Origin: Pleurotus ostreatus/Saccharomyces cerevisiae fusant
Lineage: Eukaryota > Opisthokonta
DNA length: 64,000 bases
Direction of reading: 5' to 3'
Assembly (NCBI GenBank): GCA_024196135.1
Contig: JAMQCK010000014.1
Coordinates: forward strand, 124,001-188,000
Below the pieces are notes generated by a model. It was not told the origin of the DNA, searched no databases, and saw only the letters and a program-made list of their open reading frames with translations. Numbering within the stretch: the first letter of the stretch is position 1; each line of letters opens with the position of its first letter. Positions 22,801 to 34,423 of the stretch are shown here, in pieces. The position numbers were made by a program, and so were the translations under genes.

Positions 22801-25800
22801 CGACTTACCGTACTTACCCTTTCACGCAGCACCCACTTTGTTACGTAGGTTTGACGGTACTTGCCGGCAGGGTTCATCGACAGGCGCACCTGTTGATGGG
22901 CACCAATAATGCATATGAAGTAGCATGATGTAGATGAACTGGTATGATGTCTTCCCGCTCATTTCCAGTTTGCTAGACGCGAGGGTCCGACGGGGCAGTC
23001 CTTCCCATCACAACGTATTCCCGTACATCAAATGAACATCCATTTGAACTCAGCCGCTATCTGATACTGCGAGCGTACTCAGGCTTAGCCTCTGCGCGGG
23101 AAGTATGAACGGGCGCGGACCCCGGAATCCAACTCCGCGCCACTGTTAATGATATTGATTTTCCTTGATTTACTGCAATAATGATGCCACAAAATCCATT
23201 GTTGAGCAGTTCAGTCCGCGATGTCTTCGCTAGGTAGGCCGCGTGCACGAGGCGAATAATAGGCAAAGAGACTCGCTAGTAGATACAAGAAGCGCTGTGA
23301 GAGGCGCCGGCTACCCTGGGTAACGTGGGTGTGGCACGAAAGCAGAGCAGTGGCCCTGCGTCGTCCAAGAAAGTAGGGCAGCGGGAAGAGAGCATACTCT
23401 ACTCACGGACGTAGTATGCACCGCGCAAACCTCCCTGCGTTAAACACGCGGTCGACTGGAGGTCGCGGTCCATTGCGGATACACGGGCCAGATATTGCGC
23501 AGGAGTCAGCGATTTGGAGGTGCCAGACCTTTCTGCGCACATCCCCAACCAAGCCTATGCGTTGATGAGCAGGTGGGTCTGCGAAGATGAACGCGATTGA
23601 CCTACCTGGACCCATTGGTTCACGGTAATTTGTAGTGGTGCATTTTGAGACCCCAGGCTTATTCATGGCGGCGTTACTTGGGTGTAGATATGGCCTACGC
23701 GAGCCAAAGGTCCGTCTGCGACGTAAGGTCGGATGAATGAGTGGCATGGCGCAAGCTGGGCACCAGCCCGCGTCCAGCTGGCACCGCAGAGCACCTCAAT
23801 GCTCCCGGTCGCCCTCGGGCGCGGACGGAGCAACTGCTGAGTACGATTGCACGGTCGCGTTATCGTTGAGGCGGAGAAGCGTGTGCGTATACTGGGCGGG
23901 GCTGCTAGGGCGGCCGGTGTAATCATCGGGAGAAATCTGATATTCTTAGCTGAGGATGCAATGTTCGGGGGCGCGCAGGTGGGAAGCAGAAGGGCGCACG
24001 AACCTTCTGGTGGGAGCGGCCTCGCCGTAGGCACGGATCTGCGAGCGTCGGCGGCGAAGGGCTTGCGGGCCTGGCTGAGGAGAGACAAGTGAATGAGGGA
24101 CGACGTGAAGGACTTGATAGGCTGCGTTGTAAGCGTATGCAGAGGAGGTCGGCGGCCGGGTGCCCGTCAGCAGTACGCACTGCTGCGCCCCTGGACAGGA
24201 ATTCATGGGAAACAATGCAAGTGAACAATGGGCAGCACACCGCAAACCTGCGGATGGAAGGACTCGCCCTACAGCCCCGCATCCGTCTCCCAAACGGAGA
24301 CGATGTCAGACTAGCTGCTGACATCGATTCTTTGATCTGATAAGGGGCGTCATAGAGGAAGAGAAGGCAGCGTACGGAAGAGGGACGCTGTGCTCCCTTC
24401 TTTACTAGGAACGCCCCGGTCCTGTCATCTGATATGGTCCGAGCAACGGTCCGCGACCGTAGTTCGAGCCTGGGTGTTGCGCTTGGTACGAGAACGTTCG
24501 TGAGGCAGCGTAGATGGCTTAGAGGAGAACGACTCACCTCATTATGCGGTTCTGGCTGTAGATGCGCCACAAATTGGTTGGCCCTGCTCTGGGACGTAAG
24601 TCGCGCGAAAAATGACACGCGCGGGGGCGTAGGGAGTTCGTCATGAGAAGGCCGCCTTCCTCACGCAAGAGGACCTTGCAACACACCTCTGCGGCGGCTA
24701 AGAACAAGGAATTATTGCCCAAGAACAGTGGCCGCCATTGGAACTGTGAGCAGGAAGCAGACCCCTGCGCGCGTACCCCCCGTAGTCGTGCTGTAGAATC
24801 TTCTCAGAATATCTTTGAAGACGTACATCTTGCAACAGTGTCGGTGAGGAGCACGCATATGGGCGCGAGGGGTCACCACTGACACCGCTGGAGCGTCTAC
24901 TGTCGCGACATTGCCAGACCTTCCGTGATGCTGAGAAGCATTCTCTGCTGCAAGCCCATAGTCCATATACCCGTAGCGCATTGACGCCGCGCGGCGCGCG
25001 CTGTACACGGCTGCCTTAGCGATCGGCGTCGGATTACGGATGGTGTTGAGGACTCGCCAAGAAAGAAAAACACCAAGAGAATCAGGGCATCTTCTGTGAC
25101 GAGACGTTCCAAGATCTTCACTCGCTGCAGGCAGATAACATGAGATAGCAACTCAAGGAAGTTGATACCTTGCCGAAGCCTGGCTGGACATCCGCAGAGG
25201 CGCGCGCCTAAGTGCGACACAAATGCAGCACGTTTTCCACGTTGGTGTTATCTGTGAGATATCATAGTAGATGGTAAGGAGTATTTGCGGCACTGAAGAG
25301 AATTCTTCATACGTAGTAGCACTCAACTCTGTATTGAGGCATAGCTGCTGGCATTGCGACCAGCTTCTTGACGGTCCATGCTGTTAGAGCTACCTGGAAG
25401 CAATGTGGGAAGTACAAGGCCTTCCTTTACAGCTACGATGCGCTTTTGCGCCTTCGTACTACAGCTTACTGACGCTGGGCGGCTTTCGGTCTAGGCAGGA
25501 TAGCATTCGGCCAAGTCAACCGCCGATCTAGTGGCTTCTGCGATGGTTGTATGGTTTGCTGGGTGATTCTGAGAGGTACAAAGGTGTACTGTTCCAGAGA
25601 ATGAGAAAGACAGGCAAGGCGAGTCGAGTACAGTAGGACATATAAAAGGGTCGAACATGCGGAGGGCAAGTTGAACAAGACAGGTGTGACAGAGCCATCA
25701 CTCCGTGCATCAGCAGGGTCGCGAGCTTACATAAGTAAGCAGTCTAGAGCCAAAACCAATATCTTTCCCAGCTCCTCAGCATCTTTGCTCACCGCCGCCA

Positions 25801-25863
25801 CGGACGACGACGAAGGACGACGCAGAGGAACACGCACGGCGAACGGCTCAGACGGACAGGCGA
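19842..25863. other. 6-kb island without a supportable gene (island B), ending in the kinase promoter
   Basis: About 19.84-20.3 kb is A/T-richer and looks like the 3' flank of the HSF-type gene. From 20.4 to 25.5 kb there are scattered open frames on both strands (for example 20400-20717 minus, 22041-22493 plus, 23923-24618 minus), none with recognisable domains or a plausible splicing chain. No transposase, reverse transcriptase, tRNA or rRNA signature was seen. The final 250 bp contain a TATA box (25641) and lead into the kinase gene. Confidence 0.6.
25641..25647 (+). promoter_or_regulatory. TATA box (TATAAAA) upstream of the AGC kinase
   Basis: TATAAAAGGG lies 217 bp before the kinase start codon, leaving room for a 5' leader of about 190 nt. 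Position relative to the transcription start is inferred. Confidence 0.55.
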
Positions 25864-28048
25864 ATGCAGGAATCCGCATCCACCACCACCGAGTCGGCGT
25901 CCTCACCGCGTATTCAACCACCCACATCACCCTCGTCCTCGAGCTCGGGCTGGAAGAGATTCACTAGACTCGCATCCGCCTCTACCTCCAACCTCGGTGG
26001 CAAAAAACACGACAAGACCCCGCGTCTTGAACCCGCGTCGCTCTTTCCTTCCGCCAACGGCCAGACGAACGGCTTGTCCGCTCCGTCCAATCGCAGCGAA
26101 AGCTTCAGCAGCGCCGGCACATCTTCCCCAGTCGTTACCTCCACTCCCGAAATGGCCACGTCGCCTACCACACCGTCCAGGTCCCGGACGAAGTCCTCCC
26201 ACCATCTATCCGCCTCCTCTAAGCAAAAGGTGCCCCAGACTGCATCACCGTACACGACGCGTACTCCAACCGCTGGAGGCCCGCTGTCCACGACGAAGAG
26301 CATGACACGCTTCATACGACGCGTAGCCTCCGCGCCAAACGCGAAGGGCCTCTTCAAGTCGGCCTCCAGCTCACAGCTGTCGGGCAGTACGACGAAGAAC
26401 GGCTTGCTCTCGCCCGGCCTTCACGACGGATTCACAAGTCCGAAAGACTCGAGCAAGGGCAAGCGGAGCGGCGGCAAGCTCAGCACGGGCGACTCGCTGG
26501 AGACTATCTCTAGCTCAGGGAGCTCGCACTACGGGAAGAACGCCAAGAACGTTGACTCGAACGGTAACCTCTCGCCGCAAACTGGCGAGAACGGCAAGGC
26601 CTTCCGGCGAACCTACTCGAGCAACTCGATCAAGGTTCGCCAGGTCGAAGTCGGGCCTTCCAGCTTCGTGAAGCTGAAGATGCTGGGGAAGGGCGACGTG
26701 GGGAAGGTCTACCTTGTACGAGAGAAGAAGTCTTCGAAGCTGTTCGCGATGAAGGGTGCGTCGCCGACTCATGTTACTTTGCCTCTTGCTTATGATCCTA
26801 TAGTTCTCTCGAAGAAGGAGATGATCGAGCGCAAGAAGATCAAGCGGGCTCTCACCGAGCAGGAGATCCTCGCTACAGCGAACCATCCCTTCATCGTCAC
26901 CCTGCATCACAGCTTCCAGTCGGAAGGCTACCTATACTTCTGCATGGAATACTGCATGGGCGGCGAGTTTTTCCGCGCACTACAGACTCGACCAGGGAAG
27001 TGCCTACCGGAGGACGGGTCCCGTTTCTATGCTGCAGAGGTCGTCGCGGCGTTGGAGTATCTCCATCTCAACGGCTTTATCTATCGGGATCTGAAGCCTG
27101 AAAGTGCGTTGCTACATCACATACCGCCGCACGTCGTCTGACCCGCGCTTCTCAGATATCTTGTTGCACCAGAGCGGTCACATTATGCTTTCGGACTTCG
27201 ATCTCGCTAAGCAGTCTAAGGAGCCTCCCTCATTACCGGGCATGATTCACGAACCGAACGGGGTGCGTTACAGCTTGACGACTGCCGTCTTCGAGGCTGA
27301 CGGTGCTTCTCCGCTAGATACCATTAGTAGACACAATGTCCTGCACCGCCAACTTCCGCACCAATTCATTCGTCGGGACCGAAGGTACGGCTCCCTGTAC
27401 ATGCCTACTTGCATTGCAGTACTGATCGGACGTTAAGAGTACATTGCTCCGGAGGTCATCGCAGCCCAAGGACATACCGCGGCTGTCGATTGGTGGACTT
27501 TAGGCATCTTGATTTACGAGATGATCGTGCGTATAGCCTACTGGTTGCATATCCAGCGCTTACGATCCTTCCAGTATGCCACAACACCGTTCAAGGGCTC
27601 CGAACGCGACGTGACATTCGACAACATTCGCATGATACCTGTGCACTTCCGCGAACAACCCAAAGTCAGTTCGTCTGGCAAGGACGTCATCACGCGCTTG
27701 TTGGACAAGAACGAGAAGACACGGCTCGGCTCTCGCTCTGGCGCGAGTGAGGTCAAGCAACACAAGTGGTTCTCCAAGATCAACTGGGGCCTTTTGCGAC
27801 ATACCCGCCCGCCCATCGTGCCGACCAGCAGCAACGGCGTGGACGCTGTCAACTTCCGGACGATGAAGGAGTCGACTTCCCTGCACCTCGAGGACGAGCA
27901 CGTCAAGGGCAGCGCACAGATAGTGGGCGTTGCTGGCGCTGGTTACGTCGGCACTCCTGGGCTCGGGCCAGCTGACGACGGTCTCGATAAGGAGAAGGAC
28001 CTCTTTGGCGCGTTCAATAGCGTCACCCTGCACCACGATGGCGAATAG
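25864..28048 (+). CDS. nrc2: AGC-family Ser/Thr kinase of the Nrc-2/KIN82 (flippase kinase) type
   Basis: Relatives phosphorylate lipid flippases and control membrane asymmetry and polarity (yeast Fpk1/Kin82); Neurospora NRC-2 restrains conidiation. The first 260 residues are disordered and Ser/Thr-rich. The kinase domain has the Gly loop [13 protein letters not shown], the ATP lysine in LFAMK, the hinge [10 protein letters not shown], the catalytic loop YRDLKPE, and [12 protein letters not shown] replaces DFG, as is normal in this subfamily. The long activation segment continues [20 protein letters not shown], and [12 protein letters not shown] follows. Near the C-terminus [10 protein letters not shown] resembles the AGC hydrophobic motif. 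Introns follow FAMK, LKPE, EPNG, VGTE and YEMI. The exon after EPNG begins IPLVDTMS. About 640 residues; an intact enzyme is expected. Confidence 0.9.
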
Positions 28049-28693
28049 CCGGGTATGGCTGCCACCCCCCGCTCCATCCCTGTATCTATCTTCTCTCGTG
28101 GGACACTCGGAGGTCACCCGTTGGTTGTTTCGGTTACTCACTCGACGTCGCTCTTTCATCTTTTATTCTCTCTGCTCCTCGCTTTCACATCATATATACT
28201 CTGCTTGCCCTGCACATTGTCATCTTCATCTCTTGCCACCGTCCTTCACATCAAGCACGTTACCCTAGTTAGATTGTGCGCGAACTGTAACCTATAGTCC
28301 TTAGCATACCTATTATACTGATGGCGGTTATTCAGCGCTTTCCGCCCTCCAACTGCGCACGCGAGGGTGATAGCAGAGATACGGATAGCGCTGCGACGAT
28401 ACTTGAACACGTCGACGTCGTTCGGGGGCAGTCCGACGGACGTTGGGCGGAAGGCCGAGTCCGCCGAAGGGCGGTTGAAGGCGGGCGGTGAGGGCGACAT
28501 TGTGGGTCCAGTCCATCAATTCGCACGCTCGACGGTCCAATCGCGCGTCAGCGATTCCCAAATCCGACTCGTCCGAAGACGGACCCCGAGCGGCCGACCA
28601 CTCCGACGCCTCTGCTATTGATCGTCGTCGTCTATAATAACTCTGCGGCGAACATATCCAGTCATCCTCGTTTCCCCCTCTCCTCACACCACC
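28049..28693. other. Intergenic: kinase 3' flank and LEU1 promoter
   Basis: C/T-rich sequence follows the kinase stop to about 28.26 kb. Closer to LEU1 the strand is G/C-rich with a TATAATAA element at about 28633, some 60 bp before the start codon. I see no Leu3-type CCGGnnCCGG site. Minus-strand frames here have no homology signal. Confidence 0.5.
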
Positions 28694-31346
28694 ATGCCGA
28701 CCGCTGTATCTGCACCGCGTACGCTGTACGACAAGATCTGGGACGACCACGTCGTGTGCGCGATCTCACGCAGGAAGTAGACCACGGGCGCTAATCTCTC
28801 GTCTGCAGTGATGCCAGCAAGGACGATGGACTATCGCTCATCTACATTGACCGGTGCGTCCTTGGAAGCGCTTGTATCTGCGAGGGGGAGGCTGACAGAG
28901 TCTGCACAGTCACTTGGTTCACGAAGTTACGAGCCCACAGGCGTTTGAGGGACTGCAAGTCGATTTTACCCCGCATCCCGCTAGTTGTCGCTGACATCAC
29001 GTCGATCAGGAGGACTGCAGGTCGCCCAGTCCGTCGCCCGGACTGCACTCTTGCGACAGTGGACCACAACATTCCGTGCGTTATAAGCGACTATTTGTGT
29101 CGAGGAAGTATGCTGAGACATAACTACAGGACTGTATCACGCAAGAACCTCACGACAGTCGAGGCCTTCATCGAGGAGCCGGATTCACGCGCACAATGTG
29201 TTGCGCTCGAGGACAATGTCAAGGAGTTTGGCTTGACCTACTTTGGGATGAAGGATCGGCGACAGGGTGCGTCCTAACTGCTCTGAGATAGACTGCCCTG
29301 TGCTGATCGAAACTCAGGTATCGTCCACATCATTGGGCCTGAGCAAGGCTTTACCCTCCCTGGTATCACTTGTGTGTGCGGTGACTCCCATACATCCAGT
29401 ACGTGCCTCCTCTGTATCGCGGCTTAGGTGAAGCTTATCTACTTCCTAGCGCACGGTGCTTTCGGTGCTCTTGCCTTCGGTATCGGCACCTCAGAAGTCG
29501 AGCATGTCCTCGCCACGCAGACCCTGCTGCAGAAGAAGGCGAAGAACATGCGCATCACCGTCGACGGCGAGCTGCACGAGGGCGTTACCTCCAAGGACGT
29601 TATCCTCCACATTATTGGCATCATCGGTACTGCTGGTGGCACGGGGTGCGTCATCGAGTACGCCGGCTCAGTCTTCCGCGGCTTCAGCATGGAGGCGCGC
29701 ATGAGCGTCTGCAACATGAGCATCGAGGCCGGTGCTCGTGCTGGCATGGTCGCTCCGGACGAGATCACATTCGAGTACCTCAAGGGTCGCCCCCTCGCGC
29801 CGCAGGGCGAGGAGTGGGACCGCGCCGTCGCGTACTGGCGCACGCTCAAGTCGGACGAGGGCGCGAAGTTCGACCACGAGATCGTCATCGACGCCGCCGA
29901 CATCGTGCCCACCGTGACGTGGGGCACGTCCCCGCAGGATGTCGTACCCATCACTGGCGTCGTCCCAGACCCGTCGAAGTTCGAGGACCCGGTCAAGCGC
30001 ACGTCGGGCGAGCGCTCGCTCAAGTACATGGGCTTGACGCCGAACACGCCCATGCAGGAGATCCCTGTCGACAAGGTCTTCATCGGATCCTGCACGAACA
30101 GCCGCATCGAGGACTTGCGCTCTGCGGCGCGGATTGTCATCGCTGCTGGTCCCGAGGCGCACGTCGCGCCCAACGTCCACGCCATGATCGTCCCGGGCTC
30201 AGGCCTCATCAAGCAGCAGGCGGAGGCGGAAGGTCTGCAGGCAATTTTCGAACGTGCAGGCTTCGACTGGCGCGAGGCCGGTTGCTCGATGTGCTTGGGT
30301 ATGAACCCGGACCAGCTTGCACCAGGAGAGCGCTGCGCGAGCACCAGTAACCGCAACTTCGAGGGTCGTCAGGGCTCTGGTGGGCGGACGCATCTGATGA
30401 GCCCTGCGATGGCAGCCGCTGCTGCTCTCGCTGGCAAGCTCGTCGACGTCCGGAAATACCTGGGTGCTGCCGAGGACAAGACGACCTCGGCGAAGCTCAA
30501 GATCACCAGCGCCTTCGACTTCCTCGACCCGCCTCAGGCGCCGCCTGCCCCCGTTCTCCCCATCCAGACCACTGCCTCGTCCTCGTCCACGGAGCTCCCG
30601 CCAGCCGAGAGCCCTTCCGGCGTCGAGAAGTTCACCGTGCTGAAGGGTATCGCCGCGCCGCTGCACATCGAGAACGTCGACACGGATATGATCATCCCGA
30701 AGCAGTTCTTGAAGACGCTGAAGCGCACGGGTCTCGCGAACGCGCTGTTCTTCACGCTGCGCAAGGACCCGGTAACGGGTCAGGATACGGACTTCATCCT
30801 CAACCGTGAGCCGTACAACAAGGCGAAGATCATGGTCTGCACTGGGAAGAACTTTGGTTGCGGTAGCTCGCGTGAGCATGCTCCGTGGAGTTTGTAAGTG
30901 TTTCCTTTGTGTCGCCCTCTGCCTTTGCTGACAGCGAGTGTAGGAAAGACTTTGGGATCAAGTGCATCATTGCACCAAGTTTCGCGGACATCTTCCGCAA
31001 CAACTCGATGCAGAACGGCATGCTCCCCGTCGCCATCCCCCAGGAAGACTGCATCGAGCTCGCAAAGGACGCAGAGGCCGGCCTCGAGCTCGAGGTCGAC
31101 CTCGAGAAGGAGGAGATCCGCCGACCGAACGGGCAGCCGCCAGTGAAGTTCTCCACGGACCCCTTCCGGCGACACTGCCTGCTGAACGGCCTCGACGACA
31201 TCGCGCTCACGATGCAGCGCAAGTCGCAGATCGAGACGTTTGAGACAAGGAGGAGTGAGGTGTGGCCGTGGCTGGATGGGTTTGGGTACAAGGGCAAGAT
31301 TGCGGTGCCTGCGGTGAGGGCGCCGAAGAAGAAGATGGACTGGTAA
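28694..31346 (+). CDS. LEU1: 3-isopropylmalate dehydratase (isopropylmalate isomerase), LEU1
   Basis: Converts 2-isopropylmalate to 3-isopropylmalate in leucine synthesis, using a 4Fe-4S cluster; cytosolic in fungi. Both bacterial subunits are fused here. LeuC part: [41 protein letters not shown], then the cluster-binding cysteines in [10 protein letters not shown] and [13 protein letters not shown] Pro/Ser-rich linker of about 35 residues leads to the LeuD swivel domain: [57 protein letters not shown]. The length (about 760) is normal for fungal LEU1. The 5' third is split into small exons; the fourth exon can be joined in frame only through a GC-AG intron at 28955-29009. No defect is seen, so the enzyme should be functional. 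Confidence 0.96.
28955..29009 (+). other. GC-AG intron in LEU1
   Basis: The exon ends FEG plus CT; the intron starts GCAAGT and ends ATCAG; the next exon continues G-AGG-ACT to give [15 protein letters not shown], the expected LeuC sequence. The only nearby GT (at 28959) breaks the reading frame. GCAAGT is the textbook GC donor consensus. Confidence 0.85.
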
Positions 31347-31860
31347 ACTTGTAGCATACATACTTGTCACTCGCATACACTTGCAAGAAATTGTACATTT
31401 ATCCGCAAACGAGTCGCCGACCTCAGCTTTTGCCCGTGTCGGTCATACCGCAAAGAACAAGTTTAAGCTCGACGGCTCTTTCTGGTGAGCTGGTCGACGT
31501 CCGAATAATTATCAGGAATGTAGTGCCATATGGACGAGAGCGGAAGGCCTAGTGGAGGATGGTAGCAGGAGATGTGGGTTGGTGGTTTGGGTGGACAAAA
31601 GGCGCGACGTGAGTGAGAAAGAAGGAATTGCAATTTGGTTGTAGAGTTTCTGCATAAGATACAATGTATGAGACGACTTTCGTGTCTAAGATGGGGTCGA
31701 CGCGAGGCAATGATGAGCAAGTCGAACCGTGACAAGTTGCGGTGAGGCGGGCGTGATTAAGTGACGTGGGTCACGGTGCATGTGGTGCAGCCGTGCGGTA
31801 CTCGTCCCTAACCACCATCAGCAGTTTCCCATCCTTGGCCTCTATTCAGTTGCGTGCGAA
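31347..31860. other. Intergenic: LEU1 3' flank and promoter of the Ser-rich protein gene
   Basis: No gene supported. The 82-codon frame upstream of 31861 (ATG at 31780) is open but lacks recognisable sequence and is more likely leader. Confidence 0.5.
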
Positions 31861-33594
31861 ATGACCGGCACGAGTACTTCTCCTCCTCCTACCATGAAGA
31901 AAGCTCAGTCAGCCGACGCCGCCCACGAACCGAAGCCAAAGGCGCTCGCACCGGGTTCCCAGAACCGTGCATCGACGGCGTCGACGACATCGAAGCCTGT
32001 ACATACGAAGGCACAGCCTCTCCACCCCTCGAAGAACCATGCTCTACAACCTGGGCAGAAGAAGGTGCCACACCGCTCTGGCAAGCCCATAATCAACTGG
32101 CTCCAGCGGAAATGGACCGGGACGGTCAGATCGAAGCGCACTGCGGAGAACATCCATCAGGAGATAGGAAGGACAAAGGGCAGGAAGGGAGGTCACTCGA
32201 CACGATCGTCGAGCCGCGTCGTATCGTCCCCTCTGCCCTCGCCAGGCGTTAACGCGCGGCCGAGCAAGCTCGAGCCCATCGTGCCTGTGCGCCGGAAGAC
32301 GGTGTCGCTCAATGGAGATGACTTCTCCCCGCGGTCATCGCTTTCTGATGATAGATCGTCGCTCCCGTCGTCCTTCGCGCGAGACTCGACATACTCGCCA
32401 ATTCGCGCGTTGGAGGCGGACGAAGATGCTTCCATGCGGCCCATCCCTCCCAGTGCCCCACCGTCCCCCTCTCCTTCGAGGTCTTCCTCGTCGTACCTCT
32501 CCGATCCCCACACCTTCAAGAGCATGGCCGCCAGCACGAAGCCCACCACCCTGCTCAGCGTCGACCTGAACGGAGGCGGCATGGCGCATATTGCGCAAGC
32601 GCCGCTGACGCCATCCAGCTACCGCCAGCAGCGCACAGCACATGCTCGCACCTCGTCTACAGGCACCAATCTCGCGAATAGCGGCGGGTCTATCACGTTT
32701 TCGGCGCTGCCGCCATCTCCCACGCAGTCTACTGCTGCAGGCTCTGCGTCGGGTGACTACATCCAGGCTCCGCTCCACACAGCGCACCATCCACGCAACA
32801 ACCCCCGACCCTCATCTCCGCCCATCGACAATGCGTCTGTGTTCACGCTCGCTTCGTCCGCTTACGCCATTCCGGGCATGCGCAACGGAGCCGCGCTCAA
32901 TGCCTGGAGTTCGGCTCCGCCGTCTGCGTTCGGTGCAGGCGATTCCATCTCCCACATGGATAGTGTGGCGTACCCTGATGGGGAGAGCACGAGCCATTGG
33001 GGGCTAGGCGACGAAGGCATCGACGAACGTGACTTTGACGCTAGTGTTCGTGCCCTACGTCCGCGCAGCTCTCGGAGGGGCAGCTGGGAGAGCGAGGTCA
33101 GCCGATGGAGCGCTAGAATCCAGAGTGGTGTCGGCACGCCCTCCCTTCAGGGCGCGTCGCTCATGCGCGAGCGTAGCCTGTGGACGACGAACAGCATGCG
33201 CACCGGGAACCCAAGCGAGCTTGACCCCGGCGAGGGTGACGAGTACGATCGCGCGTCTGCGCCCGGAGACGTGGAGGTGATCGACGAGGAAGAGGCCACC
33301 GGAGAAAGCGCCGAGAAGGGCAAGGACTCGAGCCTGACTGTGAAGAAGCCGAAGGAGGAGGATGAGTCTCCTCTGTTGGACGTCAAGGATACCGTCGTAC
33401 GCAAGCTGTCCAGCGAGACGATCGGCACCCCGAACCCGTCTGGTGCTGGCGAGGATGAGGAGAATGCCCCCAAGGATTCGTGCGACACCGAGGCGACGGC
33501 GAAGCAGACCCCTAACAAGGAAGCCTCCATCAAGGACAATGAGGCTGCTTCGTCGCCCAAAGACAAGGATCTGCTGTTGACGCCGACGCTATGA
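31861..33594 (+). CDS. Large Ser/Pro-rich, mostly disordered protein; single exon
   Basis: An uninterrupted frame of about 577 residues from MTGTSTSPPP, unusual beside intron-rich neighbours. No known domain. Ordered-looking islands are KPIINWLQRKWTGTVRSKR (about residues 75-95; basic and amphipathic), PPIDNASVFTLASSAYAIPG, and SVRALRPRSSRRGSWESEVS followed by RWSARI. These have low Ser/Pro bias and look like short conserved motifs. The C-terminal quarter is highly acidic/lysine-rich (VEVIDEEEATGESAEKGKD). Many SP/TP and RxxS sites suggest phosphorylation. An in-frame ATG at 31780 could add 27 residues; I prefer 31861 because the extension is unremarkable. Function unknown; I suspect a signalling or cytoskeletal adaptor, on weak grounds. 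Confidence 0.78.
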   Translation: MTGTSTSPPPTMKKAQSADAAHEPKPKALAPGSQNRASTASTTSKPVHTKAQPLHPSKNHALQPGQKKVPHRSGKPIINWLQRKWTGTVRSKRTAENIHQEIGRTKGRKGGHSTRSSSRVVSSPLPSPGVNARPSKLEPIVPVRRKTVSLNGDDFSPRSSLSDDRSSLPSSFARDSTYSPIRALEADEDASMRPIPPSAPPSPSPSRSSSSYLSDPHTFKSMAASTKPTTLLSVDLNGGGMAHIAQAPLTPSSYRQQRTAHARTSSTGTNLANSGGSITFSALPPSPTQSTAAGSASGDYIQAPLHTAHHPRNNPRPSSPPIDNASVFTLASSAYAIPGMRNGAALNAWSSAPPSAFGAGDSISHMDSVAYPDGESTSHWGLGDEGIDERDFDASVRALRPRSSRRGSWESEVSRWSARIQSGVGTPSLQGASLMRERSLWTTNSMRTGNPSELDPGEGDEYDRASAPGDVEVIDEEEATGESAEKGKDSSLTVKKPKEEDESPLLDVKDTVVRKLSSETIGTPNPSGAGEDEENAPKDSCDTEATAKQTPNKEASIKDNEAASSPKDKDLLLTPTL

Positions 33595-34423
33595 TGCGCA
33601 TTTGGGTACGTCGTTCGTTCATCTCCATCTGCAGGACGCTGACCCCACCCTGCAGCACTGTACCATAGTTATTCGTGTCTTCCAACTTCGTTGTCCCGTA
33701 TTCTATGCTTACCTCCTTGATGGAGTACTGGACCGATCCTCGTCACTCGCTTACGCTACGCCGCCTATTCCGGTTCCTTTCCCTCGTATCTATGTGCGTT
33801 CTCGCTATGATTTGTGCGGTTTCTGCTGTGACCTTGCGCGGTTATCGTCATGACCTCCACGGTTATCTTTGTACATAGGCATCTTGGGCAGGGTCCTGCG
33901 AAGAGAGCGTATCGCGTATCTACTACTGCTTATTTTCCCCGTTCCCCTCCTCTCTAGCCCGCCGCGACACCACTGACTACTTCACCGTGTATCGTCCCTC
34001 GTTCGTCCCGCGTATTCGTTGACAATTCTGATCTGCATTGGTTTTGATGTCAGACTGGTAAGAAAGGGTTGGTGAAGCCACCGTTGTTCAACGTTCAGCT
34101 TCTGCAAGGCCCACTCCCCTCATAACCCCACTGACATACCGCCCCCCCTTGGCACCACCCACGGTGAGCAGGACACCGTATGGGCACGTCTACTATCACG
34201 GGGCCCGCCCCGGACGACCCCAGACAGGGCGCGGACGTACGTATCGCGTGTATCGCGGGGTCACGCGCGCCGCGGACGCGTACCATCATCCGTCCGCGTC
34301 AGCGTATAAAGGTCCTCGCAGGCGATGAGTGGGGTCTGGGGAGACCTTGCCGCCCGTTGGTCCGCTCTGTTTGTTGCTCGCTTGTTCGAGTGCAGCTGGT
34401 CATACCCGTTGGACCGCCTGAAC
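33595..34423. other. Intergenic: 3' flank of the Ser-rich gene and GH125 promoter
   Basis: No gene. The right part is very GC-rich (runs such as CGCGCCGCGGACGCG) and ends in a TATAAA box at 34305. A frame open from 34180 lacks coding features. Confidence 0.5.
34305..34310 (+). promoter_or_regulatory. TATA box (TATAAA) upstream of the GH125 gene
   Basis: GCGTATAAAGG, 119 bp before the chosen start codon at 34424. It supports 34424/34433 over the in-frame ATG at 34325, which would leave almost no leader. Confidence 0.6.

Noticed and set aside
13550..24537. Recurrent ACTCAC (minus-strand GTGAGT donors) at 13550, 16394, 16927, 22588, 23401, 24532, also 61296 and 62594
   Set aside because: Suggested hidden minus-strand spliced genes, but eight hits in about 15 kb is not far above chance and GTGAGT also occurs on the plus strand; no coding exon could be attached.
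23923..24618. 231-codon minus frame in island B
   Set aside because: Ser/Arg-rich, no motif, no splicing partner; probably chance in GC-rich DNA.
28328..28750. 140-codon minus frame upstream of LEU1
   Set aside because: Overlaps the LEU1 promoter and first exon; no domain.
29439..30356. 305-codon open frame antisense to LEU1
   Set aside because: Shadow of a strongly biased coding strand; no family signal.
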